This document shows, piece by piece, positions 51,244 to 59,549 of a stretch of 64,000 nucleotides of DNA. Source of the stretch: CAZXWN01 sp964644695 [NCBI: uncultured bacterium]. GTDB taxonomy: Bacteria > UBP4 > UBA4092. The translations under genes and the position numbers were made by a program. The stretch spans positions 182,125 through 246,124 of the forward strand of contig CAZXWN010000003.1 of assembly GCA_964644695.1 (NCBI GenBank). Reading direction: 5' to 3'. Every line of letters starts with the position of its first letter. Position 1 is the stretch's first letter. Below the pieces are notes generated by a model, which saw only the letters and a list, made by a program, of their open reading frames with translations, ran no database searches and had not been told where the DNA came from.

Positions 51244-51479
51244 AAGGAGGTGAGGGTTACTGACTTCAAATAAAGGGATGTTTTATGGAGGATTGTAACA
51301 CTGGGCCCGGTGAAAATTGTAAATTATTCGAACCGGAAATAATGGCAATCATTTGTAGGGCAGAACTTGTTTGAACAAAGTCTTTGTTAATTAAACCGTT
51401 ATGAGAACCTGTTTTTATTCTTAATTGTATTAATAAAGTGTTAGCCCAGTAAATTGTGCATTTTATGAGGTGCATTTAT
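51244..51479 (+). ncRNA. Conserved structured 5' leader of pilin gene 3
   Basis: Counterpart of 50217-50440. It begins AAGGAGGTGAGGG with no start codon nearby, and contains the identical 38-base block at 51272-51309. ACTGGGC (51300-51306) pairs with GCCCAGT (51444-51450). The inner ATTATT..AATAAT hairpin has a different loop sequence, and the AACAAAG / CTTTGTT stem has a wobble-compatible change relative to the other leader. Confidence 0.7.
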
Positions 51480-52088
51480 ATGAAGTCTCGTATGCAAAAA
51501 GGTTTTACCCTGATTGAATTATTAATCGTCGTTGCTATTATTGCCATTTTGGCGGCTATAGCCATCCCGAACTTCCTGGCTGCTCAGACGAGAGCTAAAA
51601 TTTCACGAGCCAAAAGTGAGTTAAGAACCTTGGCAACCGCGCTTGAATCTTACTATGTTGATAATACTGCGTATCCTGATGATGTTGATCCTCAGCTTTG
51701 GCCGTGGTACCTTCCCTCTGTTGTTTCTACACCAATTGCCTACATTTCCTCAGGATTGGTTAGTGATCCCTTCCGTTTAAGTATCCCCTCTGCGATTCCG
51801 GGAACTCCGGGGGTCCGGTATCGGTATGTAAATTATGATGCAGAATTGAAAGGACACTATACCTCACAGGCGGAATCGGCGTTCCCCCATCCGGGTGATA
51901 CCGCAAATGTCCAAGCTGGGATTCGTAAATATGGTGTCTGGCGGTTGACTTCCGCAGGACCTGATCGGAATGCTTCTCCTTTTGGAACCGATTTCTTTAA
52001 TGATATCCGTGTATATGACCCGACGAATGGTACCATTTCAAATGGTGACATTATTCGAGGTGCTAATGGCGAAGTAACGATTGAGTAG
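51480..52088 (+). CDS. Type II secretion/type IV pilin-like protein 3
   Basis: A 202-residue pilin (MQKG|FTLIELLIVVAIIAIL region, Glu at +5) with VRYRYVNYDAEL, YGVWRLTSAGPDRN and YDPTNGTISNGDIIRGAN in the C-terminal half. GAGGTG lies nine bases before ATG 51480; an in-frame ATG at 51456 adds eight residues. It is closest to pilin 2 in its leader and N-terminus but has a distinct globular part, fitting tandem duplication followed by divergence. Confidence 0.9.
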   Translation: MKSRMQKGFTLIELLIVVAIIAILAAIAIPNFLAAQTRAKISRAKSELRTLATALESYYVDNTAYPDDVDPQLWPWYLPSVVSTPIAYISSGLVSDPFRLSIPSAIPGTPGVRYRYVNYDAELKGHYTSQAESAFPHPGDTANVQAGIRKYGVWRLTSAGPDRNASPFGTDFFNDIRVYDPTNGTISNGDIIRGANGEVTIE

Positions 52089-52108
52089 TATTTAGTTAGA
52101 CAATGAGG

Positions 52109-52147
52109 CGATAGCGCACACCAAAGGTATGCGCTATCGTTTTTTTT
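52109..52147 (+). terminator. Rho-independent terminator of pilin 3
   Basis: Perfect stem CGATAGCGCA / TGCGCTATCG followed by eight T. Confidence 0.93.
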
Positions 52148-52351
52148 GGGAAGAAAATTGTTCCCTAAATGGATGTTAATTTATTTTTTGGAACTTACAT
52201 GGAATGTAAGTAAAGAGTGTGACCTGAGTGGAGATCTTATATATGCATCTGCCGTCCACTTTTTTGAAGAGAACTAACTATTTATAAATCAAATGCCTAA
52301 CAACAATACTGTTGCAGAAATTACCAGCCTGTTCATATTCGAAAAAAGATA

Positions 52352-52380
52352 TTGACAGAAATGTCAGAAACAGATATATT
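52352..52380 (+). promoter_or_regulatory. Promoter of beta-helix gene 1
   Basis: TTGACA (52352-52357), 17-base spacer, TATATT (52375-52380). Identical boxes occur before the paralogue at 54613. The predicted transcript start coincides with the 5' side of the leader stem. Confidence 0.8.
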
Positions 52381-52385
52381 TCACA

Positions 52386-52440
52386 CATCGGCAAAATTGA
52401 GGGCCTAAGGAGGTGAATCCATAAATTGGATGTGCCGATG
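52386..52440 (+). promoter_or_regulatory. 5'-terminal stem-loop enclosing a free Shine-Dalgarno sequence, copy 1
   Basis: CATCGGCA (52386-52393) pairs perfectly with TGCCGATG (52433-52440). The loop holds AAGGAGGTGAATCC (52407-52420), a near-perfect anti-SD match; the nearest ATG (52430) would give only an 11-codon peptide. The true ribosome site of the gene is a separate GGAG at 52472. Confidence 0.7.
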
Positions 52441-52480
52441 TTCGTATAATGTTTTAAATTTCTAATTATTGGAGACCAAT

Positions 52481-54271
52481 ATGAAAAAAATTATAGTTTT
52501 ATTTGCAATGCTTTTGCTGGCGTTTTCGCTGTCAAATGCTAAAAACCCGGTTTTAGTGGCGGCTGATTCGACGGGTGATTATGTCAATATCCAGGATGCA
52601 ATCAAGTCTTGGTGTGTGGGTGGTGCAAATGCCTCTGAAACCGCACCTTTCACGATTAATATCAAGCCTGGGACCTATGATGAAGTATTGACTTTAAATG
52701 ATGCTTCAACCGGTTTTGGTAATATTGCTGGAAATCTTATTATTCAGTCCTCTGATTCCACGGCTAAACCCATCATCAAACTTAAAAGAAATCCAGATAC
52801 AGCCACTTCTGCTGGAAATTATGATGGACTTTGGATTTATCAGTCCACATATGATGTTTCATTCTATAACTTAGTCTTTTGTCCTTCCACAACCGTAAAT
52901 GGGGGTGGGGTTATTGATGATGACATGCTCAAAATCGATGAAAATGGACCTAATGCTGTTGCAAACTGGATTAGTTTTTACAACTGCGTGATTACCGACA
53001 TTAATACTACGGGTAATCCAATGGTTCTGACTAAAGATGATGCATTGAATCCTCCTCCAACCCGTGGTTCACAAATGGGAGCAGGCGATTTGTTATTGAA
53101 GTCTTGGGGTGACACTGGTGAAAACATCAATGTTCGTTTAGTGAACTGTTTATTCTATGGTGGAGCATCCTATGATGCACAGTTGATGACTGATGGTACA
53201 CCTGGTGAACAAATCTATATCAAAGATTCTATGTTTGCTTATGGTGGATATGGTAACCTCAACATTGCTGGTACCAAGGCTGGTGTTGTTACTATTACCG
53301 GTACTAAACCTGCAAAAGATGGTGATTGGAAGAACTGCTCTTTCATATATAATCCTCGCGGTGCTTTCCACGCCTTGTATTTCAATGCAAGTTTAGCCAG
53401 TGCCACTACAGGTGGTGCTAACATGTACAAGTACAATGTTAGCAATACTATTGTTAGTGCCATGGATACCTCTTCTTTTGCGTCACGAGCTATCTCTGGC
53501 GGTGCTTATTCCAATATTAATATTAGCGACTCAATTATGCAGTCTCTAACTGTTAATGTGGTCTATGGCTCCTTTGGTATTCAGTCTGTTGTTCGTTGTA
53601 CATTTAATACTGCAAGTGCAACAAACTTCTGGTATGGTGTAGGTGGAAACAGAAGCTATACACCCGATACAACCTTATTTGAAACAGGTAAGATTGTTAT
53701 TCGGGATAGTATCATCAGTGGTCCTGGTACAAAATTTGCTTTGGTGAATACTTCAAGCTTCTGGCCAACCGGTGGAGTGGATATTAACAATACTGCTTTA
53801 CCCACCTTGGGTGCTAACTCAATCACTGACATAATGACCTCTACTGACAGTGCTTCGTTTATTTTGGGGTCAAATATTGTGACTGCTGATCCAATGTATG
53901 CTTCCTTTAGTCCGACCTCTACCGCATTTTATGATGTAACCAACGCCTCTTATGCTGGTAAAGCCAGTGATGGTGGTGTCTTGGTTGGTGGTGCGAACTT
54001 TATATCTGCGGTATATCTGATTGGACCAGCCAATGTAACTTTAGGCGCAACAGATACCATCGTTGCCAATAATGGTGTGGCACCGTATACCTGGCAGAGC
54101 AGTAACACTACGGTTGGTACTATTACCGGAACCGGTGCTACTGTAACCTTCAATGCACTGGCTCTTGGTTCTACCGACGTGACCGTGACAGACGGTGCGG
54201 GTGGTACGAGTAAGATAACGGTTAATGTTATCGCTACGTCTGCACCTTTAGCCTCTGAAATGATGGAATAA
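52481..54271 (+). CDS. Secreted right-handed beta-helix protein with C-terminal Ig-like domain, copy 1
   Basis: A 596-residue exported protein (signal peptide KKIIVLFAMLLLAFSLSNA). Residues about 20-470 look like a pectinesterase- or pectate-lyase-type beta-helix (STGDYVNIQDAIKSWCVG, INIKPGTYDEVLTLNDA, then repeated short strands rich in Asn, Gly and Ser). Residues about 505-590 form an Ig-like domain (LGATDTIVANNGVAPYTWQS, ending SAPLASEMME). No catalytic Asp/Arg set could be identified. The last 50 codons are identical to copy 2. GGAG before ATG 52481 sets the start; an in-frame ATG at 52469 lies upstream. Probably abundant at the cell surface. Confidence 0.82.
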   Translation: MKKIIVLFAMLLLAFSLSNAKNPVLVAADSTGDYVNIQDAIKSWCVGGANASETAPFTINIKPGTYDEVLTLNDASTGFGNIAGNLIIQSSDSTAKPIIKLKRNPDTATSAGNYDGLWIYQSTYDVSFYNLVFCPSTTVNGGGVIDDDMLKIDENGPNAVANWISFYNCVITDINTTGNPMVLTKDDALNPPPTRGSQMGAGDLLLKSWGDTGENINVRLVNCLFYGGASYDAQLMTDGTPGEQIYIKDSMFAYGGYGNLNIAGTKAGVVTITGTKPAKDGDWKNCSFIYNPRGAFHALYFNASLASATTGGANMYKYNVSNTIVSAMDTSSFASRAISGGAYSNINISDSIMQSLTVNVVYGSFGIQSVVRCTFNTASATNFWYGVGGNRSYTPDTTLFETGKIVIRDSIISGPGTKFALVNTSSFWPTGGVDINNTALPTLGANSITDIMTSTDSASFILGSNIVTADPMYASFSPTSTAFYDVTNASYAGKASDGGVLVGGANFISAVYLIGPANVTLGATDTIVANNGVAPYTWQSSNTTVGTITGTGATVTFNALALGSTDVTVTDGAGGTSKITVNVIATSAPLASEMME

Positions 54272-54293
54272 CATCCGTTCTTCGGATTATTCG

Positions 54294-54324
54294 AACCCGC
54301 TCAGGCAACTGGGCGGGTTTTTTT
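54294..54324 (+). terminator. Terminator of beta-helix gene 1
   Basis: AACCCGC-CAG pairs with CTG-GCGGGTT around GCAA, followed by seven T. Confidence 0.92.
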
Positions 54325-54483
54325 ATTTAAACTTCGTGTGACTCATATGCTGCGTTTCTGAATTACTATTGTTTTTGTTTGGTATAAGCGATATCTTATG
54401 GTTACTTTAAACAATTATGATTTTCCTGTCTGGATTTAAAATGATAATTACATTATTGGGTTGATTGTTTAACAAAATAGATA

Positions 54484-54512
54484 TTGACAGACCTTTAAGA
54501 AACGGATATATT
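54484..54512 (+). promoter_or_regulatory. Promoter of beta-helix gene 2
   Basis: TTGACA (54484-54489), 17-base spacer, TATATT (54507-54512), matching the promoter of gene 1. Confidence 0.8.
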
Positions 54513-54517
54513 TCACT

Positions 54518-54571
54518 CATCGGCAAGTTTATGTATAAAGGAGGTGAATCCAATGGATGGATATGCCGATG
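54518..54571 (+). promoter_or_regulatory. 5'-terminal stem-loop enclosing a free Shine-Dalgarno sequence, copy 2
   Basis: CATCGGCA (54518-54525) pairs with TGCCGATG (54564-54571), enclosing AAAGGAGGTGAATCC. Here an ATG (54553) follows at usable spacing and is in frame with the protein, 20 codons before the preferred start, so this copy may drive a weak alternative start. Confidence 0.7.
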
Positions 54572-54612
54572 TAATATCCTATGAAATTCTTTGCAAATTA
54601 CTGGAGGACAAC

Positions 54613-56376
54613 ATGAAAAAAATTATAGTATTATTGACTACCTTTGTCTTGGCTTTCTCTTTAGCTAATGCAAAAAATCCCGTTGTCGTTGCTGCAGACT
54701 CTACGGGTGACTTTACTTCTATTCAGGCAGCCATTAGTTCATGGTGCGCTGGTGGTGCTAATGCTTCTGCAACGGCTCCATTCGTTATTCAAATCAAAGG
54801 TGGCACTTACAAAGAAAAGCTTTCTTTGAATGATGCACGAATTGGTTTAGGTGATATTGTCGGCGATATTAAAATTATGGCCTATGACACAACCAATATC
54901 CCCATCATTAAGATCCCTGTTAGTGATACAACCATGTCCAATCCATCAACAGCTACACGGCAAGGTCTTATGATTCATCAAAACGTTGCAAACGTTGAGT
55001 TAAGAGACTTGGTATTTACTTATGCTCTGGAAACTTCAACTGAGTATGGCGTTTACAATGGAATGTTGAATGGTAACCTCATTAAAATTGATGAAAACAG
55101 TGCCAATGTATCTATTAACACTGTAAAAATGATTAATTGTGTGGTTACTGCCGTGTCAGCCGCTGGAGAACCTTTGGTTAAATCCAAAACTGAGGCTCTC
55201 TCAGGAAACTTCTATTCTCTGAAGACTACCGGGTTAGCGGGTGGTGTCATGGTTTCTCACTATAATGACCTTGGTGAGTCTCTGTGCAGTGAGTTTATTA
55301 ATTGTACTTTCTATGGTTCTGCCAGCTATGGTCTTCGGACCCGGTTAGAAGGTAGTGTTCCAGAAAGAGCCCTGATTAAGGATTGCTTATTCAAAGACTT
55401 TGGTTATTATCCCGCTGAATTTGATGGCAATAACTCTCAGGGAACAGTCGTTATCACTGGTACTAAACCCGCAAAAGATGGCGATTTGTATAACAGCACA
55501 GTCATGCTGAATACAGGTATTGCTGCTGGTGGTGGTCACTTTGTTTATTCAGCAACCACTGGAGCCGTCCTCGACCTTTCCAATATGATTTGCCATACTA
55601 GAAATGTCAGTGCTCGTATGATTTCTATTGGCAACACTTCTGCTAAGATCACGGATTCCATCTTCTTTGCTACCAATTATGGTATCGTCCACAATAACGC
55701 TGCAGGTCGGTATTTAGATATTCAGCGTTGCACCTTTGTTACAGATACCCAGGCAGCTTCTTTCTTCCTGCCTTCTGGCACGCAAAATGGTGGATTTGGT
55801 GAAACTTCAACTCATGGTGCAATCAGCTTTGTTGATACTATCATTGCTGGTCGTGGCAATAAGTTCAATGGATTAACTGCTATTGACGGGAAAGTATCTT
55901 TAAGTAATGTACTATTACCGACTTTGGGTGATTACAGTGTATATTCATTCACTACAACTGGCATAGCTTTAGTCCAGAATTATTACACTGATGACCCGGG
56001 TTTTGCTTCAGCCGATCCGACCAGTGTTGATTTCTTTGACGTCACCAATACTGTTTTGATAGGTAAATCCAGCACCGGTACCGTTCTCGCTGGTGGAGCA
56101 AACTTCAAGTCCGCGGTATATCTGATTGGCCCAACCAATGTAACTTTAGGCGCAACAGATACTATTGTCGCCAACAATGGTGTGGCACCGTATACCTGGC
56201 AGAGCAGTAACACTACCGTGGGTACGATTACCGGAACCGGTGCTACTGTAACCTTCAATGCACTGGCTCTTGGTTCTACCGACGTGACCGTGACAGACGG
56301 TGCGGGTGGTACGAGTAAGATAACGGTTAATGTTATCGCTACGTCTGCACCTTTAGCCTCTGAAATGATGGAATAA
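54613..56376 (+). CDS. Secreted right-handed beta-helix protein with C-terminal Ig-like domain, copy 2
   Basis: A 587-residue paralogue of the preceding gene with signal peptide KKIIVLLTTFVLAFSLANA. The beta-helix part is similar but clearly diverged (STGDFTSIQAAISSWCAGG, IQIKGGTYKEKLSLNDARI). The C-terminal Ig-like domain is almost the same and the last 158 bases of the region are identical to copy 1. GGAGG before ATG 54613 supports this start. A longer form from ATG 54553 would place 20 residues ahead of the signal peptide. Function unknown; the pair may be surface-layer or adhesive proteins. Confidence 0.82.
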   Translation: MKKIIVLLTTFVLAFSLANAKNPVVVAADSTGDFTSIQAAISSWCAGGANASATAPFVIQIKGGTYKEKLSLNDARIGLGDIVGDIKIMAYDTTNIPIIKIPVSDTTMSNPSTATRQGLMIHQNVANVELRDLVFTYALETSTEYGVYNGMLNGNLIKIDENSANVSINTVKMINCVVTAVSAAGEPLVKSKTEALSGNFYSLKTTGLAGGVMVSHYNDLGESLCSEFINCTFYGSASYGLRTRLEGSVPERALIKDCLFKDFGYYPAEFDGNNSQGTVVITGTKPAKDGDLYNSTVMLNTGIAAGGGHFVYSATTGAVLDLSNMICHTRNVSARMISIGNTSAKITDSIFFATNYGIVHNNAAGRYLDIQRCTFVTDTQAASFFLPSGTQNGGFGETSTHGAISFVDTIIAGRGNKFNGLTAIDGKVSLSNVLLPTLGDYSVYSFTTTGIALVQNYYTDDPGFASADPTSVDFFDVTNTVLIGKSSTGTVLAGGANFKSAVYLIGPTNVTLGATDTIVANNGVAPYTWQSSNTTVGTITGTGATVTFNALALGSTDVTVTDGAGGTSKITVNVIATSAPLASEMME

Positions 56377-56398
56377 CATCCGTTTTTCGGATTATTCA

Positions 56399-56428
56399 AA
56401 CCCGCTCAGGAAACTGAGCGGGTTTTTT
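56399..56428 (+). terminator. Terminator of beta-helix gene 2
   Basis: Perfect 11-bp stem AACCCGCTCAG / CTGAGCGGGTT closed by a GAAA loop and followed by T-run. One position differs from the gene 1 terminator in a way that restores pairing. Confidence 0.93.
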
Positions 56429-56582
56429 CTTTTTGTGTAATAGACCTGCTACAAATCGTTTGCATAAATCAGTTGACAAAAGCATCTATTTCGGGAAATA
56501 AGTATATGTAGAGGGTTCGTTAATGCGGGGAGTGCAGGTGGTAATTCCCCGTTAATAAAAGGCTCGTATGGGAGGGGACCCT

Positions 56583-57953
56583 ATGCGAAGAATGATGTGG
56601 GTATCAGGGCTGTTATTGTTTATTTCGTTAACAGGATGGGTATCAGCAAATCCTGAGTTTCAAACTGTGGTGCGACATACAACACTTCGGTTCCCAGACA
56701 TGAATGGAATGGCTCTGAATCCCCATACAGGCCATTTGTTTCTTTCCAGTAGTACAAAAGGTGCTCTTGCGATTATCGACCCTATTCGAGGTATTCAAGT
56801 CACTGAGACGATTCCCTGGCCCGATAATGCGATTCTGAAGAGCACCTCAATGCCCAATTTCAGTATTACTGTGGATGAAGAATCCGGAGCGATATATGGT
56901 TGGGGCAACTCCAATGCGACAACGGTCAATGGAGCTTCTACCACAATCAACAAAGGTGTGATTTATAGATGGGAGAACGAAGGGGCGCCGCCCCAGATTG
57001 CGGCTCCATTGAGTAATGGTTTCTCCCGTACGATGAAAGTGTATGGACAGGGTACGGTTAAATTTATTTATATGACCGGTTCCTACGACAAAGGTCCCAT
57101 CCATATCATGCGGAGCACTGATGCCGGTAAGACTTTTATTCCCTTCGATATAATCCCCGGGCCGGCTGGCAAAAGTGGGGTCAGTATTGATTCACGCACT
57201 TTGAATACGGCCTCGGGTGCCACCATCGTCTGGGGCCATGAACATGCGCTGTCGGGGGGTAATCCTGTTGCCATCCGTTTAATCAAAACAAATCCCGGAT
57301 TTACAAATCCAACCGATACGGCGAACCGAACTGATTGGCAGGTAGATAATTCCAGTTTGTATTGGCAGACCAGCGGAGTAGATACTTCCATCCCGGGATT
57401 TAGTCCTGACATATCCGCCATTCGGATTGTGGATTCTGTGTTTGATGCCCGATGGAATTGCCTGGTTTTGGCGGGTCGAAATCAATCCAGTTATCTTTAT
57501 CTTGCCCATCCTGTGACAGGGAAAATCTATGGGGCTTATCCTTTGACCCGGTCCAATGGTCTCCGGACTCAAGTCGAAATCCAATATGTAACTGCCTCGA
57601 CTCACAGGGCCTTTATCACCAATCGTGGACCTGAAGATTACAGCCCCTGGGTATATCTGGATGTGATTGATTACGGACCTCCGACATTTCCTGTCGCTCA
57701 ACCTTCTGAAATCCTGCTGAAACCCGGCAGTTCCCCCATTTATATTCGTGTATCTGATGGAGTTCCTCCCTATAACTGGAGTTTATCGGGCATCGGTGAC
57801 TTGAAGTATGACACTAACGATGTGGTTCTATTTACCCCCGGGAATAAGGCCGGAACAGGTAAATTGATTTTGATGGACAGTGCCATGCAGAAATTGATTA
57901 TCCCCATCACCATAACACCCAATATCGCACCGATGCTGACGAATCGGAATTGA
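56583..57953 (+). CDS. Secreted beta-propeller-like protein with C-terminal Ig-like domain
   Basis: A 456-residue exported protein (signal peptide MWVSGLLLFISLTGWVSA). The first 370 residues look like a beta-propeller (MNGMALNPHTGHLFLSSSTK, ITVDEESGAIYGWGNSN, HIMRSTDAGKTFIPFD). The last 85 residues (LKPGSSPIYIRVSDGVPPYNW and the following strands) are an Ig-like domain of the same type as in the two beta-helix proteins. GGAGGGG five bases before ATG 56583 fixes the start; an ATG at 56568 also exists in frame. No enzyme motif seen. Confidence 0.75.
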   Translation: MRRMMWVSGLLLFISLTGWVSANPEFQTVVRHTTLRFPDMNGMALNPHTGHLFLSSSTKGALAIIDPIRGIQVTETIPWPDNAILKSTSMPNFSITVDEESGAIYGWGNSNATTVNGASTTINKGVIYRWENEGAPPQIAAPLSNGFSRTMKVYGQGTVKFIYMTGSYDKGPIHIMRSTDAGKTFIPFDIIPGPAGKSGVSIDSRTLNTASGATIVWGHEHALSGGNPVAIRLIKTNPGFTNPTDTANRTDWQVDNSSLYWQTSGVDTSIPGFSPDISAIRIVDSVFDARWNCLVLAGRNQSSYLYLAHPVTGKIYGAYPLTRSNGLRTQVEIQYVTASTHRAFITNRGPEDYSPWVYLDVIDYGPPTFPVAQPSEILLKPGSSPIYIRVSDGVPPYNWSLSGIGDLKYDTNDVVLFTPGNKAGTGKLILMDSAMQKLIIPITITPNIAPMLTNRN

Positions 57954-58072
57954 CACTCTCATATCCCTCACTTGGACCGCCGCCTGGATGTCATTTGTCC
58001 AGGCGGTTTTTATGAAACACTTTAAGATTAAATTGCCATAAATACCGGAATTAAGGTAACATTTTAATTCTT

Positions 58073-58873
58073 ATGCCGGACGATAAATTACAGTCACCTC
58101 TTGATGAAGCCCGAAGTGTTCAGGGCGAATACTGGGACAGTGTGATCGATCCCCAGAATTTAGAGGATGAAGAAGAAGTTGCCTTCAATCTGTTAGCTGA
58201 AATGGAATTTTACCGGACCCCATCACAGGAGTTTGCATGGTCGATGATGGACAATCCTGTCGGTAAGAAAATTCTGGAAATCGGCTGCGGATTGGGTGTG
58301 AATGCCATTATTATGGGATTATCGGGTGCAGAAGTCGTCGGTATTGATGTGGCTCCCCGCCGCCTTGAAACTGTTTCGGAGATTGTAGAAGTCAATGAGA
58401 TTGAACATATCTCACTTCTTTGTGCCTCGGGTGAAGATCTTCCTTTTGCGGATGAATCCTTTGATATTGTCTATGCCAATGCGGTGACGATCCACATGAA
58501 CAAAGAAAAAGCCATTCAGGAATTTTATCGGGTGTTGAAACCGGGTGGAAAAGTCATTCTTTGTGAACCTATGAAATATCATCCACTGGTCAATCTCTAT
58601 CGTTTTACATTAGCCCCTCGTGAATGGCGGGATATTACCGAATATTATAATTTCAAACAATTAAAACAATTAGGTAGTCATTTTAAAATCTGGGGTCATA
58701 AGGAATATTATCTTTTATCGTTCCTTGCTTTTTATTGGGAATTTGCGGACCGGAATTTGCCCTGGTTCCTCAAAACCCTGGACTGGTTGATTCCTATTGA
58801 TGAATGGATCATGGACAACATCCCATGGTCAAGGAAACTTGCCTGGTTCACTGTTTTCTGGGCTGAAAAATAA
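58073..58873 (+). CDS. Class I SAM-dependent methyltransferase
   Basis: A 266-residue cytoplasmic enzyme. Motif I is ILEIGCGLGVNAIIMGLSGA, the acidic end of strand 2 is VVGIDVAPRRLETV, and DIVYANAVTIHMNKEKAIQE with FYRVLKPGGKVILCEP completes the type 11 methyltransferase pattern. The N-terminal 60 residues are acidic, and the last 80 are aromatic-rich (YYLLSFLAFYWEFADRNLPW), perhaps membrane-associated. The substrate is unknown; a lipid or glycan is possible. AAGGT precedes the ATG. Confidence 0.9.
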   Translation: MPDDKLQSPLDEARSVQGEYWDSVIDPQNLEDEEEVAFNLLAEMEFYRTPSQEFAWSMMDNPVGKKILEIGCGLGVNAIIMGLSGAEVVGIDVAPRRLETVSEIVEVNEIEHISLLCASGEDLPFADESFDIVYANAVTIHMNKEKAIQEFYRVLKPGGKVILCEPMKYHPLVNLYRFTLAPREWRDITEYYNFKQLKQLGSHFKIWGHKEYYLLSFLAFYWEFADRNLPWFLKTLDWLIPIDEWIMDNIPWSRKLAWFTVFWAEK

Positions 58874-58874
58874 A

Positions 58875-58908
58875 AAGAACCCCGGTTGGATTCAACCGGG
58901 GTTCTTTT
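58875..58908. terminator. Bidirectional terminator between the methyltransferase gene and pyrE
   Basis: Perfect 14-bp stem AAGAACCCCGGTTG / CAACCGGGGTTCTT with a GATT loop and A/T runs on both sides. Confidence 0.93.
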
Positions 58909-58926
58909 TTGTCGTCTGTAAGTTAT

Positions 58927-59499
58927 TTATTTCTTGCTGCCAGGTTTTACCAACGGCAGTCCTTCTTTACACAACGGGCAATCCTCTTTATCGTAAGCAG
59001 GAACGGTTATTTCCATCAATGAGAACAAAGGAACTTGAGGATTAAATCTGCCGGAGGACCGATTGACTACAACGGCACATCCTACATTGATTCCACCCAG
59101 AGCCGTCACTTCATCCATAACCTCCAGAGGTGAACCCCCGGTGGTGATAACACTGTCCACTGTAAACACTTTCTCTCCGGGCTTGATTTCAAACCCGCGG
59201 CGGAAAACCATTTTCCCTTCCACCCGTTCAGTGTAAACAAATCGAACTCCAAACGCCTTGGCAACTTCATGCCCTATAATCAATCCACCCACCGCCGGAG
59301 CTGCGACGACATCCGGTTTACAGTCTTTGGCGCGTTCAGCCAGTTCCTTTCCGAATTTCTCCGCTAAATCGGGGTATTGCAGTAATAAGGCGGTCTGTAA
59401 ATATCGGGGACTGTGGAGGCCGGACGATAATAAAAAATGTCCGCTCAAAAAGGCTTCTTTTTCTTCAAATAATCGAATCACTTCATCTTGAGTCAACAT
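58927..59499 (-). CDS. pyrE: Orotate phosphoribosyltransferase
   Basis: A 190-residue PRTase. The PRPP motif is VFTVDSVITTGGSPLEVMDE; VVAAPAVGGLIIGHEVAKAF and FVYTERVEGKMVFRRGF are also conserved. It converts orotate and PRPP to orotidine monophosphate in pyrimidine synthesis. The C-terminus carries an extra CPLCKEGLPLVKPGSKK with a CxxC, present in some bacterial relatives and possibly zinc-linked. AGGAA precedes the ATG. Last gene of a pyrD-pyrF-pyrE cluster on the minus strand. Confidence 0.95.
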   Translation of the reverse strand: MLTQDEVIRLFEEKEAFLSGHFLLSSGLHSPRYLQTALLLQYPDLAEKFGKELAERAKDCKPDVVAAPAVGGLIIGHEVAKAFGVRFVYTERVEGKMVFRRGFEIKPGEKVFTVDSVITTGGSPLEVMDEVTALGGINVGCAVVVNRSSGRFNPQVPLFSLMEITVPAYDKEDCPLCKEGLPLVKPGSKK

Positions 59500-59549
59500 C
59501 AGGTTTATTCCTTTCAGGGCATCTATTTCAGATAAATGGAGTTCTCTAT

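Noticed and set aside
50217-51479. Pilin leaders as c-di-GMP (GEMM) riboswitches
   Set aside because: The conserved CACGCACAGGGCAAACC and GACGCAAAGCC-type elements are missing.
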